From assembly GCA_031841125.1 (NCBI GenBank), contig CM063108.1:51482122-51546121 (forward strand): 64,000 nucleotides of DNA. Reading direction: 5' to 3'. Source of the stretch: Acanthococcus lagerstroemiae (lineage: Eukaryota; Arthropoda; Insecta; Hemiptera; Eriococcidae). Both the position numbers and the translations under genes were made by a program. Under the pieces are notes generated by a model. That model was given only the letters and a program-made list of their open reading frames with translations, ran no database searches and was not told the DNA's origin. Each line of letters opens with the position of its first letter. Within the stretch, counting starts at the first letter, position 1. Below are positions 1-11,402 of this stretch, piece by piece.

Positions 1-215
1 TGTCGACTATACAAATCGACCCAACTTGACTGCGTATCGACGTCGAAATCAGGTCGACATGAAATTTATAACACTTCAAATCTACGTCAATTGAATCGAT
101 TCTGGGTAAATGCCATTCCCTGTACTGCGAATCCACGGCGACATCGAGTCGAATTTGAGTATATGATTTCCCAAAAGCCTTAAAACGACGCGACGTCGAA
201 ATTCAGTCGATTACG
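1..215. repeat. GTCGA-rich drifted oligomer tract
   Basis: The tract is crowded with variants of GTCGA and ATCGA at irregular spacing of about 10 to 30 bases, for example at both ends of CGACGTCGAAATC and again in GACGTCGAAATTCAGTCGA. No ORF or transposon end explains it. A second tract of the same flavour is at 47,505-47,720. It is probably a decayed simple repeat or satellite; its left edge lies outside the window. Confidence 0.55.
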
Positions 216-240
216 GCAAGCGCGGAGAAAAAAATCAGTC

Positions 241-3200
241 TCGAAACTTAATCGTCACACTGTATATTTGCGGTTCTATTGAATTCTCTTATGAATCCAG
301 TCAGACTTTTTTTACAGAGAGCAAAAATATTTTTCAGAAAAAGAAAAGGGACTATTATTTTTTTTAAAAAAGCTTTTTTTTTTTTTTTAGAAGATCCAGA
401 GGCTATTTGCCATCTTACTTACGGCCTAGCCTCAAAACATAATAACTGGTCCCAGGAACACGGAAAACTTGGGTGAAAATGATTAAAATACAATACAGCT
501 ACTCAGAGGCGGCAAGTTAGAATTTTTTCCAGTATTTCTAAAAAATGTTTAGATACCGGGGGGAGTAAGTGGGGGGAGTAAGTGGTGGAGGGGGGTCAAA
601 ATCGAAAGTACGAGAACTCAAAACTGGCTTTATTTAATTTCAATTCATAAGTACACATGAGACCTGGAATCATGAAACGTGCCTCTGGTTCAAAAAATGA
701 TTTTTCACTTCCTCAACAATTCTTATAGAAAACATCACGCTCTCTCGAATGAAACAAATCGTAGCTTCCTATCTTTATTAGTTTTTCCTCAAACTGCATT
801 TAAAAATTAAGTTAAAAGTTTAAAAAACATCCGTTTACATGGCGTTGTGTGAAACGGGCCTACGGGAATGACAGAGAACAAGAATTCAAAATGCGTTTGT
901 CATAGCAACACGTAAACGCACCGCCACAGATGTACACGCTATGTACATCTGTCCGCACCACTGCCACCATCCCATCTTTACACTCGTTTATCTCAAAAAC
1001 CTGTTTTCGCACGAGAGGCACATATCATGATTCCAGGGCACATATATAACTGTAGGTAAGTATAGCGGCATTGGTAATCGCTTACATAAAGAGTAACAAA
1101 TAGAACAAAAATCAAAACAAAAAAATATATAAATGAAATGTCTATCGACTATGGCAAATTGACAACTATGTAATTTTTTTAACCCATAATTTTGCTGTGC
1201 GGACATGTTTTTGAGATCCATTCGTTTGAAAGTTCATCTTTTTTTATCTGATCAAAATAATTTCTGTTTTCGATAATACTCTTCAGGAGAAGCAAAGTTA
1301 TGCGCTAGTGCCACTATCGATTCTTTTGGGCGTGTTTCTTACTCTTGGAAACCCTGCCGAAGTCAAGTTTAAATCAGATGCTTCTTTGACAATATTTTTC
1401 CAAATAGCCGAAAAACTATTATCTGTACCTCGTTGCTGAACTACTGTGCACTAGTGTTACTTCATAAATGGGTGCTTTCATAAGCGTAGTCCGCCTCAGG
1501 TTGGGCCAAGTCGCAGTAAAAAATTAGTTACAATAATTAAGTGTAATTTATGTGTTTGTGTTGCACTCTGCACTGTACAGTCGTTTTCTTTGAAATTCTT
1601 CAAGTATTGCTCGAGCGTACCTGCAATACACAACTTGCCGCCAGTGCAGCTACTGCAATATGTTAGACGAAGAAATTCTTTGTTCTTCAGGAAGGATTAC
1701 CTACTTTCAGTGCTGATTTTAGTGATGGGCACTATCAGGGATAACCACAAGCTGCAGCCCGGTTCTGGAAATGTTGAAGAGTGGAAGCGGATGAAACCGG
1801 GTGTCGGCTTTTGTCTTGACCATCATGAAAAAGAAGATGCACACAGAGTGGTCGAGAGAGAGGGCCGACGGACAAAGCTCGGCCCACACCGTACACACCG
1901 ATTCTGTACCATCCTAGAGCTGCTGCAGTTACTGCGGACCCCCTGGCAGGGTTCACCCCGCTATCACCACCATCCTGCGTCGTCACACATACAAAGACAA
2001 GAAGATGAGGGGGGAAGGAAGGTAGCGCGTCCGTCTGTGGTGCACTCGAATTTCAGGTTAATGCTGGGTGAGCGTTGCCTCAGTCAGTAGGTTGTCCCAT
2101 AGTGGCCCTAGCAAGACAGCGCGAATCTGAAGCGGTGAGGCGAAAGGAGGGCTCGGACCAGCCTCAATGCGTCCTTTTGGTCACTGATGCGGTACTCGAA
2201 AGTAAAGTACTATACTCGAAAGGGTAGTTTCCGGGGACAGGGTTGCGGTGTCTAGGGAGCCACTAGTGAGGAAGCTGCAGCCGTTCAGCTTTCAGCAATG
2301 CAAAGGGGAAGGGAATGTCCCATTTTGAGATTTTCCAGTAAGGCTTTTTTCATTTACCGAAATTTTCCATCAACATTATATGGCAACATGGTCATGATGC
2401 TCTCATGATTCGGACTAAATTAACATAAAAATCTCTTTCTTTAATTACTCCTTATTTACTCTTTATCGGTGTCAATAGCGAATGAAATTTCACAGACCAT
2501 AGACCGTCAGACTCTTGTACGATGTGTAACTTCCCCACAGCGAAATATAACTTCGCCGGAGTAATCATTGTTTCCTAACTAGTACAGAGCGTTCCAGTCT
2601 TAATGAGCTTGCTAGAAGTAGGGTTGTAGTAATCACCGAGTGAAACAAAAAATTTTCCTCCTCAAATGTAACCTCTTCACGGAATTGAAAGGACTAAGAA
2701 GCTCCAAAAGTCAAAAAAATCACTGATTTTCTCGAATAATTTTATAGTAAATTGTTTCTTATTTTGGAAATGTTACCAAGAACAAGGGATTTTACATCAG
2801 GATAGTAACTATTTGAATAACTATTTGTGACCTGTGCCGAAAGGACGTCATTAGTGTACAAAATATCAATTTTCGATTCATTAGTGATTTCGGTAGTTCA
2901 AGATCTGCTCTACAAGCTGAAAGAACAACACTCGTAAAATCAAAACAGCAAATTTCATTATTTCATATTTTCGCAATTTTATCGACGATCATTTTACCAA
3001 GTATACATTTTCGTTTTCCTCGTTTTTCTCAATGTTTACGTTTTGCGCACTAATAATGTTCTTTCGGAACGGGCTACATTTATTTCCCATTTTCAATTAC
3101 GAAGAGGCCACACGACTTCGAAAACTGAGTCAAAAAATTTGAACACAAATTTCAGCCACAAAAAGGAAAACGTTTACAGTCCATTTTATACTGAAGATAG

Positions 3201-3984
3201 GTAACAAATAGTACTTACAATTTGTGCTTCATTTTCAGATTATTACCCATAACAATTCTTTAAACAAAATTTAAAAAAATTGGTGAAAACACATTCAGTT
3301 TGATGAATTTTGGTGTTAAAATTTGAGAAGTTTTAGGTTTTCTAATTTTACGATTGAATAACAATTTATGCGTAGTATTCTTTCAAAGATAACAGCGGAC
3401 CACAAGTACTTCGAAAACAGAATCAAAAATATTTTTGACACGAATTTTCAATCTTGTGTAGCCCCTGCAATACTCCAGTTAAGCAACACATAGTTCTTTA
3501 CGTTTTTGTTAAATTTCCACTGTACGTTCTGTAGTTGTGATTAAAAGTATTTTTAAAGTAAAAATTCGTCGTCAAATGAAAAATTCTTTTTTTTCTTTTT
3601 CTTCGTTTTAGAGCCCTACAGCTTTTTTAGTCATGAAAACATGTCATACGTAGTACACAAGATGGTTTTTGTTTCTCTCGTCATAACTTTAGAATTCTCC
3701 AATATCACCCTTCAAAATTGAGACATCTTGTATATGAAAATCGATCATGGCAACTTCAACCTCTCTGGAAGAAAAAGAAGGAACCAAAAAGTTAAGAACT
3801 CAGGTTTCTCTGGCTTTTGGTATTTTATAAAAATGAGATTCAGGAACGACCTAAGAGAGCCTCAACATATCTAGCAACCACCTCCCTTTACTTTGCTGAA
3901 AGTAAACTGACTTGGGAGACCAGATTTCTTTAGCTTTTCATAAGTTCTATCTGCAACACCGAGAAACATGTTCGAACGATATAA
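241..3984. other. Featureless AT-rich stretch
   Basis: No recognisable gene or transposon was seen. Small items only: a G-rich direct duplication near 559-590 (two copies of a GGGGGGAGTAAGT unit), and a more GC-rich patch at about 1,735-2,290 that holds a 166-codon ORF (1,590-2,090, +). That ORF has no domain I recognise and is overlapped by another open frame on the - strand, so I do not call it a gene. Confidence 0.5.
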
Positions 3985-5384
3985 AGACATAAAATAGACT
4001 TGATTAGTCTTTACAGAGCCTTAACGAGTCTTGATAGATATTACAGAGGCTTAATGAATATTATCAGGATCTAAGTAAGTCTAAACCAAGCTTGCATTTT
4101 AGTCAGGGCAAATGACATTGGAAGCAGGGCAATATTTCAACATTTTTTAATATTTATTCGGTCGCCCCTCCCCCCCCCCCAGGTTTATTATTTTTTAATT
4201 TTCTATTTTTTCTTTTTTCTTTTTATATTTTTCTTGATGAAGCAGATTTGAAAAAGAAAACGAGAAAACTTTTATTTTTGCTCATTTTAAAAACAAGACT
4301 GTGAAGAATATTGGGGAAAAAATTACATAAAATACCTATTCACGTTCTGCTTGCCGGTTTGCTTCTCAATTTTGATGAAAAAGTTTTCAACCACGCCTCC
4401 ATAGTGGTACTTACTGATGTCTTTGATGTTCTTTTCAGTTTGGTAGATCGCAGAAATACGTAGTAAGCTTTAATTTTTGATTAGAGTTTAAATTAATATC
4501 AAATTTGAATACAAACACACAAGTCGGGACGTTCAATTCAAGGAATTATTGATTGTTGATATTCTGATCACAAATAATTATCATTGATCTTCGGAAGCAT
4601 CGAAGCTTCGAAGCTGTAAAGCATGAAGTTAGTGCTGAGTATCAGTTCAGCGTTGTCAGAAGATAATGGTCTTTTTTTTTGGCCAGCCAGGGCAAACAAG
4701 TTAGTCAACCAGAGCAGTACCCTGATTGTCCTGGCTTAGCTAGGGAGCTGATCCGAACGAATCTACACGAGTCTGAAGACGATATTAATGAGTCATGATG
4801 GGTTTCAGTTGAGTCATAACGCACTTTGTACGATTTAAAAGAGCTGTGAATAGTCATTATCGAGTTTTGACGAGTCTGAACAAAATTTCAACGATTCTTA
4901 GTGAGTTTGAACAGAGTTCCAGTGAGCGATAATCTTTACAAGTCTTGACATAATCTTAAGAAGTCTTGACGAATCCCAAAATAGTTTAAAAAATCCAACG
5001 TTGTTATTTTCTTTCAAGTGAGATTGATACAAATGTCAAGAACTGTAGCCGGGTTGAAGAGTCCAGTGTTAAAACTATGAGTCTTAATATAATATCTTTG
5101 TGAACCCTAACAAAACGTCTTAACGAGTCTTCCTGAGTCTGGAAAAGAATTCTACCGAGTCTGAAATAGTCTATAGGGGCATATATAAATATGAAAATAG
5201 TGTTCTGTCTTAACCAATGTTATTATTAGTTTTCATGAAACTTTCAGAAGTCTTAATTAACTTCTTTGATAAGTTTTGAATAGATTTTACGTAATCCTAA
5301 TAAGTCTAAGCAGAGTCTTAACGAGTGCGAGCAGTTTTTATGAGTCTTCAAAAGTTCCAGCAGAGTTCAAAATACAGTAGTCTT
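3985..5384. repeat. Drifted GAGTCTTAACGAGTCTTGA array, left part
   Basis: The words GAGTCT, AGTCTTAA, ACGAGTCT and TTGACGAGTCTGA recur dozens of times at spacings of roughly 10 to 40 bases. The stretch near 4,760-5,340 is densest. The units are too diverged to give a fixed period by eye. The tract continues at 9,839-10,100, directly after the copia element, so it was a single tract before that insertion. Reverse-complement words of the same type occur at 25,895-25,985 and 26,660-26,880. Confidence 0.7.
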
Positions 5385-5522
5385 TGTTAAATAATGTGTT
5401 GTGTGTTATCGGAGTCGTTTTCGTGCTCGGTAATTTTATACTTGAATGTACGAGCTCAGTCGCTAATAAAGCCTTATCGGGTGATGTGCTCTCGTTTATT
5501 GGTTCACCGACGGACTTTAACA
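5385..5522 (+). repeat. 5' LTR of the copia element
   Basis: 138 bp, base-for-base identical to 9,701-9,838. The ends are the short inverted repeat TGTTAAA / TTTAACA with the standard TG...CA. It carries AATAAA at 5,465-5,470 as a likely polyadenylation signal and an AT-rich ATTTTATA box near 5,432 that may act as promoter. Confidence 0.95.
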
Positions 5523-5535
5523 TGGTACCAGAGCG
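5523..5535 (+). other. Probable tRNA primer-binding site
   Basis: TGGTACCAGAGCG begins at the first base after the LTR. TGG is the complement of a tRNA CCA tail. The first 12 bases differ at one position (position 6) from the complement of the 3' end of animal initiator tRNA-Met as I remember it, which is a common primer for copia elements. The exact tRNA is an inference. Confidence 0.7.
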
Positions 5536-5633
5536 TTGGTTCACAGCGTAAATGTATTCGCGTTGCCTCTAATAATCCGAGTTCGAGTTGTTTTTTTTTT
5601 GCTGTGTCTTGTCGTGTATAAAAAGTCCGAATC

Positions 5634-6303
5634 ATGTCCTTTTTTCGGTGTGACGATGTTGCGATCCCCCTGTTCAATGGTGTCGATTACGAAAATGTGG
5701 AAATATCGAATGTTACTTTCCAATTGAAAAATTGCAAAGAGGTGACGGTACGAAGGAAAGCCGTAACTGATAAAGGAGACGAATGGGATCTGATGGAAAT
5801 CAATGGCAAAAATTATATCGTGAGTGCTGTGACAAATGAGCAACTCGACTGGTATTCAACGAAGAAACGGCATTTGGTATGTATACTAAATTCGACAGTT
5901 GTACCTAAAAAAGTCAACGGCTTTAAACAAATCATTTCGCGGCAAGCTGGAGGCGATTCGTGGAGGATGTGTCGATCCAGCAAAGTTTTTCAACGATTTT
6001 GAAAGAGGCGGTAAACGACCTAAAGGCGGCAGTGTCTACAGTCACTGAGGATGAAAAAGCCAACTGACATGATTCGTGCTCTTCCTGAGTCTTTGGCCCA
6101 TCTGGGATTTGGTGGCCTCATCGATTAGGCAAAGGAGAATGTCTGGAGTACTTGAAAAAACAAAATTTCGGTCAAAGCCAAAAAGAATGCGCATTCGACG
6201 GGTCATCGAAAATGGTGTCAATTCGCAAGTGTTTGCGGCGGCAGCGGTAGTAAAGGGTCTATGGCAGTCTTACGTGCTACAAATGCGGTAAGGAAGGTCT
6301 CGT
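5634..6303 (+). pseudogene. gag: copia gag, frameshifted
   Basis: Gag packages the element RNA into virus-like particles in the cytoplasm. The first 122 codons (5,634-6,002) start at an ATG 111 bases after the LTR and encode a plausible capsid N-terminus (FNGVDYENVE, later DWYSTKKRHL). The coding sense then jumps frame near 5,940, near 6,006 and again before 6,120; recognisable gag sequence such as TEDEKAN and ALPESLAH lies in other frames. The nucleic-acid-binding zinc knuckle starts as CYKCGKEG at about 6,275-6,298 and then breaks. One missing base near 6,298 accounts for both the lost histidine and the change of frame to the one used by pol. The final cysteine side of the knuckle is therefore in the downstream frame. 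The gene cannot make intact Gag as written. Confidence 0.85.
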
Positions 6304-9300
6304 CGGTTTAAGTGTACGAGCAACGTCGAAAATAGGGTCGATCGCGGTGGTGCCCAGTCAAATCAAGGTTCAAAGCCAAGTTTTCGTGGCCATGGGTATG
6401 GCAGGCGAGGTCGGTCAGGCTTCGGTCGTCGAGCAGGTTATAACAACGGTCAAGATTCGTACTCGCAGCAACCTGGTTTCAAAAGCGGTAATTGTTTTCA
6501 TGTTGAGGTAAATGTTTCGTCTAACAATGAGAATGTGCAAGTTCCTGCAGTTGATAATAATATCATTGTTTGGTTGCTAGACAGTGGCTGCTCTAGACAT
6601 ATAATAAATAATGAATCGTATTTTTCGAGTTGGACATCGTTAGACAAGCCTGTAGATATTAAATTAGGTGATGGTAGACAATTATTAGCAACCAAGATAG
6701 GTTCTGTTAGAGTCTGGTTTAAAGTAGGAAAACGTAGTATTTCTGTGGACATTCAGCAGGTGCTGTACGTGAAGGGCATGGATGCAAATTTATTAAGTTC
6801 AGGTAAAATTGCCGAAAATAACGTAATTGTTGAACACGGTAAGGTAGCCAAAATTTTTAATATGAAAGAAGAATTAATAGCGATTGCACATAAACGTGAA
6901 AATAATTTATATTATCTTGAAAGTTATAAAGATTGTGAAACGTCCGGTAACGAAAACTCTGTGCTAGAAGCTAAAGTTAACGTAACATCAACTAATTCTA
7001 TGTCACTGAAAGAAAAATGGCACAGGATGTTAGGTCATATCAGTTTTTCTAAATTAAAATTTTTGTGTGAAAATGAGCTTTTGGACGGAGCTCCTAAACG
7101 CTTAGAATCGGAAAATTTTAAATGTGCAATCTGTCTCGAATGTAAAATGAATAACGTACCCTTCAAAGATGATAGAGAAAAGGCTACCGAAATTTTGCAG
7201 ATTATTCACACGGATGTAAACGGTCCTCATTGTGTGGGTTACTGTGGTGAACAATATTTTGTAACTTTCATAGATGACTATAGTAAACTTGTCAAAGTAT
7301 ACTGCATTAAGTCCAAGTCAGAAGTCTATGACTGCTTAGTCGAATACATAAATTTAGTCGAAAATCTGACTGGCAAACGCATCAAAGAGCTCAGATGCGA
7401 TAACGGAACCGAATATATAAATAAGAGGGTCGATGAATTTGTTAAAAACCGTGGAATTTATTTAAGACCCTGCGTGCCCTACGTACATGAGCTGAATGGC
7501 ACTGCTGAACGTTATAACAGAACGTTGATGGATAGGGCTAGGTGCCTGTTAGCCGAGGCCAAAGTGGCTCGTAAATTCTGGCCTGAGTGTATCGCTACCG
7601 CAGCGTATTTAACTAACCGTTCAGTAGGCAATACAGTCGAGAAGAAAACCCCTTTCGAAATATTTTTTAATAAAAAACCTGACGTTACTAATCTTAGAAT
7701 GTACGGCTGTCGTGTGTTTACTCGCGTCCCTGATGCGAAACGTAATTCTAAGTGGGACCGCAAGGCCGACTGTGGCATTTTACTCGGATACACTGACCTG
7801 GGATATCGTGTCCTGGTTAATAATCGAATCATTGTTACTCGTCATGTTGCGTTTGTAGAATCGACGGAGCGGTGTATCGTTTTATCCGACGACAGGGCCG
7901 AGGAGATGGTTGAGGAATCGGTGGTATCACGTGAGCAGGAAACGTTGCCGGAGAATGGGTCGGAAAGACCTCAGGAGGAGAGTTTGAGTGACGAGGAGGA
8001 GCAGCCTGCTGCTCACCCTTCGAATAGTTCAGGAGTACGTAGGTCGAGTAGAGAGCGTAAAGCTCCGGCACGGTTGCACGACTATGAGGTAAGTGTAAAT
8101 TTTTGTAGTGTGGATGTACCTGTCACGTATGAGGAAGCCATGTCTCGATCGGATGCTCACTTGTGGCAGGAAGCCATGGATAGGGAAATGGCGAGTTTAA
8201 AATCGAATGAGACATGGGATGAGATATACCTGCCACAAGGTAAGAAAGTGCTTGATGTAAGGTGGATATACAGTGTTAAGATGGATGGTAGGTATAAAGC
8301 CAGGTTGGTGGTAAGAGGTTTCCAGCAGGAGGATGAGCTGGTAGACATTTATTCGCCTGTCGCCCGGATGTGTTCGTTGAAGCTTCTGCTTTCATTTTGC
8401 TGTCAGTACAGTTATGAAATCCACCAGATGGACGTAGAAACCGCCTTCCTAAATGGGCAAATTAAGTCCGATGTCTATATCAGACAACCAGTCGGGTACA
8501 CTAACGTAAATGTAAAGAAAGTATTGCGTTTGAAAAAAAGTTTATACGGCCTTAAAGAATCGCCGAGAAACTGGTACAATTGTTTTAACGATTTTATTTG
8601 CACATTAAATTTTGAACGAAATCAATTTGACTATTGTCTGTATTCGACTAAAGATAAGACTGATCGAATTTTCATTATCCTATTCGTGGATGACTTACTC
8701 ATTTGTGGCAAAAACGTAGAGAAAATAATTAAAATTAAGAATGAATTATCAAGACGTTTTAAAATGAAGGACATGTTAAATGTAAGCTCGTATTTGGGCA
8801 TAGAAATCAAGTATAGCGTAGAAAATAAAGAAATGACCCTAAGTCAGAAAAAGTATATTGAAGTATTGGCCACAAAATATAATGTTGTTAATTCTAAACT
8901 TTATGATACTCCTATGGAGATGCACTTAAAACTATGTAAATCGAATAGCCCTGATTTTAATGTAAAGTTTCGTAATTTGATTGGTGCACTCCTGTATGTC
9001 AGTGAAGGAACTCGTCCTGACATTTCATTTAGCGTAAACTATTTAAGTCGGTTTCAATCCGCCTATGATAAGACTCATTTTGCGTATGCACTTCGAATTT
9101 TAAAGTATTTGTATAAGACACGTGATCTCAAGTTGACATATGGAGTTTCAGATAGCATTAGGTTAGACGCATTTGTCGATTCCGACTGGGCTGGTGACTG
9201 TGAAGATAGGAAGTCTACTTCGGGTTTGTCGTTAGGCTGTGTGGCAACCCGGTATTGTGGAAAGTACAGAAACAGGGAACAGTCACCAAGTCCTCAACTC

Positions 9301-9315
9301 ACGCTGAGTATGTAG
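6304..9315 (+). pseudogene. pol: copia gag C-terminus and pol (protease, integrase, reverse transcriptase), open up to RNase H
   Basis: The frame is open from about 6,304, through an RG-rich gag tail, to a stop at 9,315. Numbering from 6,535: the aspartic protease motif DSG is at residues 16-18. The GAG-pre-integrase HHCC region is at about 160-205 (WHRMLGH, CAICLECK). The integrase core has D227, D289 and E325, a DD35E spacing, with HTDV, RCDNG and NGTAER around them. The reverse transcriptase covers about 550-790, with MDVETAFLNG at 632-641 and the catalytic FVDDLL at 717-722. RNase H begins at FVDSDWAG (880-887). The reading then leaves the conserved sense near 9,240 and meets a stop in the wrong frame. 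In copia elements gag and pol are normally one ORF, and the shared frame here agrees. All catalytic residues up to RT are present. Only RNase H is split. Confidence 0.93.
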
Positions 9316-9627
9316 CACTTTCCGTAGCAGTAACTGAGATCGTTTATTTATTAGGTGTTTTGTGAATCGTTTGTACCTGTAGGGTCTTTGTACCCTGTAT
9401 CTATTTTTGAAGATAATTTAGGCGCTGTGCATATCGCGAGCCTTGGAAATTTTACCAAAAGATCCAAGCATATTGAGGTCCATTATCACTACGTTCACGA
9501 AGCAGTAGAGAACGGTCAGATTGCCGTGGTGAAAGTGGATACATCAGATAATGTGGCGGATATATTTACCAAATCTCTATGTCGTGTGAATTTCGAAAAA
9601 TTACGTCGTATGTTATGTCTGTTGTAA
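9244..9627 (+). pseudogene. copia RNase H remainder, two frame breaks
   Basis: The conserved RNase H sense resumes in a second frame at about 9,244-9,350 (THAEYVALS, the usual copia motif). It breaks again near 9,350 and continues in a third frame at 9,355-9,627, with FEDNLGAVHI (catalytic aspartate region), SKHIEVHYH and the terminal DIFTKSL. The normal pol stop at 9,625-9,627 lies 64 bases before the purine tract. RNase H removes the RNA strand during reverse transcription, so this copy is not expected to be autonomous as written. Confidence 0.88.
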
Positions 9628-9691
9628 ATTTTGTTTTGACTATAGTATTTTACTTGGCATTTATGTAAACATTGATTAGAAGTATAAAATT

Positions 9692-9700
9692 AAGATGGGG
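9692..9700 (+). other. Polypurine tract of the copia element
   Basis: AAGATGGGG lies immediately before the 3' LTR, where plus-strand DNA synthesis is primed in LTR retrotransposons. It is short but correctly placed. Confidence 0.8.
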
Positions 9701-9838
9701 TGTTAAATAATGTGTTGTGTGTTATCGGAGTCGTTTTCGTGCTCGGTAATTTTATACTTGAATGTACGAGCTCAGTCGCTAATAAAGCCTTATCGGGTGA
9801 TGTGCTCTCGTTTATTGGTTCACCGACGGACTTTAACA
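9701..9838 (+). repeat. 3' LTR of the copia element
   Basis: Identical to the 5' LTR over all 138 bases. AATAAA is at 9,781-9,786. It is followed by GTCTT at 9,839-9,843, matching the bases before the 5' LTR. Confidence 0.95.
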
Positions 9839-10100
9839 GTCTTAATCAGTTTTAACGAGTCTCAACAGAATTTTACAAAGTCTTCTTACGTTTTGATGTG
9901 TTTTGAATAGTTGTTACAGTGACTGAATAAGTTTGAATTGAGTCTTAACGAGAACGAGAAAAGCGTTAATGCGTCTAAAAACAGTTTCAATGTAAATCAG
10001 ACTGGTCTTAATCCCTAATCAATGTTACCGAATTGCAGTGAGACTCAACGAAAGCTTACGGAATCTCAACAGAGTCTTAATGAGTCAGCGTTTTTAACGA
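9839..10100. repeat. Drifted GAGTCTTAAC array, right part
   Basis: Continuation of the tract at 3,985-5,384 beyond the copia insertion: AACGAGTCTCAACAG, GAGTCTTAACGAG, GAGACTCAACG and AGAGTCTTAATGAGTC occur within 260 bases. The composition changes back to ordinary AT-rich sequence after about 10,100. Confidence 0.7.
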
Positions 10101-11402
10101 CGTACTATCGTCTTCTTTTCTAGTTATTTACCAATGTATCTGTTTCCATTTCCTTTTATTCTTCATCTTGTCCCTCGTTCAAGTTACTATTAGTTGCATG
10201 TATTGACTGGACAGGGGGGGAAGGTAACCCAATGAAGTGATCAGGGGATGTCAAAAATGATAAGTAAATTGACTGATCTTAAGAAAGCTCTGTAATTCAT
10301 TACAACTCCATATTGTTTTCTAACTGGAAGAGGAAACAACTAAAATAACTGGGGTGGGCGTTGTCAGCCAGTGTCTGTAGCTTTAAGTTACCAGTTGATC
10401 GAATGACCATCGTTACTATTCTAATCTACTTAGAAGAAGTCTTAAAAAACTAGATGAAAAAAATGTAAATTAAGGAAAAAGACCATTGGGAGCCTAACGA
10501 GCGAAATAGTGTTTTAAAATTCAGGTTCGAATTTAAGAAAAAAGGAAGACGAAATGGGGTGAGAGTAATTACGAAACAACCCCTCTTCTGTTCGTCCTTC
10601 TAAGCTGAAGTCATAGTCGAAAACTTGAAAAAACATCGATAACCTATCGATAGTAATGATGGTTACTTTCCCGACTACTGAAAGTAAAAATAGTCTACAG
10701 GTAGTAGACGCCGCAAGAGACAGACAAAATCTTTTCCCTTCGCACGTGAAAATTCTAACACTCGCTGTTATTTTCCCCTAACCCATACGCCCCATTGTCT
10801 GAGTAATTAAGCGTCGAGCTTGTGCACTGGAGCAAAATACTGAAATCGATTAACAGACGTTCTAAGAGCCATTAGTAATTGACTAATTTTGTATTAACGT
10901 TTAAAAATAAACGACGTGACAGGGTCCCGTTGGCCATCAATGCCTTGTACAATTTTAAAGGCAAAGCCGATGTCGCCGATGACTCGGATATAAAATATAC
11001 GACTGACATGAATACAAACGCTTTTCACGCATCTCACGCTGAACTTTTGAGTACTAACGGTTACACTATAGGAATATAATTAATAGGCAAGCGGTATCCT
11101 ACTAAAGTGGCTACCCATTTTTGGGCTGTATCGAAGTCTGGTTGCTAGTTTCTCCACATTTCAGACACTCGGAATATTTTGGACCATAGATTTGACAAAG
11201 GGAAAATGCTGACTTTCAATAACCACGACGTGCGTAAATACCGCGAAGCGTGTTTTATCCGTAGAATTATTCGTGCTTTAAACTTCAAATTACAAAATAA
11301 TTATTCAATCTTCGAAAACCTAGTCTCACATTGAGTGACGACCAGAGATAAGTAGGTATATCAAGTACGCCCCACTTCACTTATTCTTTATTTGTGTCAT
11401 AT
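10101..11402. other. Non-coding stretch with one small unassigned ORF
   Basis: No transposon ends recognised. A 66-codon ORF at 10,879-11,079 (+) has a protein-like composition (RRDRVPLAINALYNFKG, then acidic) but no family I know. It has no visible splice partners, so it may be chance or a relic. Confidence 0.4.

Larger units (their letters stand above)
5385..9838 (+). mobile_element. Ty1/copia LTR retrotransposon, full length but with broken frames
   Basis: The element is bounded by two identical 138-bp LTRs that begin TGTTAAAT and end TTTAACA. It is flanked by a 5-bp direct repeat GTCTT at 5,380-5,384 and 9,839-9,843, as expected of integrase-made target duplications. A primer-binding site follows the 5' LTR and a purine tract precedes the 3' LTR. 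Domain order is gag, protease, integrase, reverse transcriptase, RNase H, which is the copia order (integrase before RT). The length of 4,454 bp is slightly short for the family and the LTRs are also short. Gag and RNase H are interrupted by several one-base shifts, while protease through RT is one open frame. Identical LTRs point to a young insertion. The damaged frames mean it moved using proteins from another copy, inherited its defects, or contains sequence errors. The target word is also the word that dominates the surrounding array, so the 5-bp match alone is weak evidence. Confidence 0.96.

Noticed and set aside
1590..2090. 166-codon ORF on + in a GC-richer patch
   Set aside because: No domain, no splice or promoter evidence, and an 83-codon frame overlaps it on the other strand. 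Composition alone explains the openness.
9355..9627. Separate small gene after pol
   Set aside because: It is the out-of-frame end of the copia RNase H, shown by the DN, KHIEVHYH and DIFTKSL motifs and its place before the purine tract.
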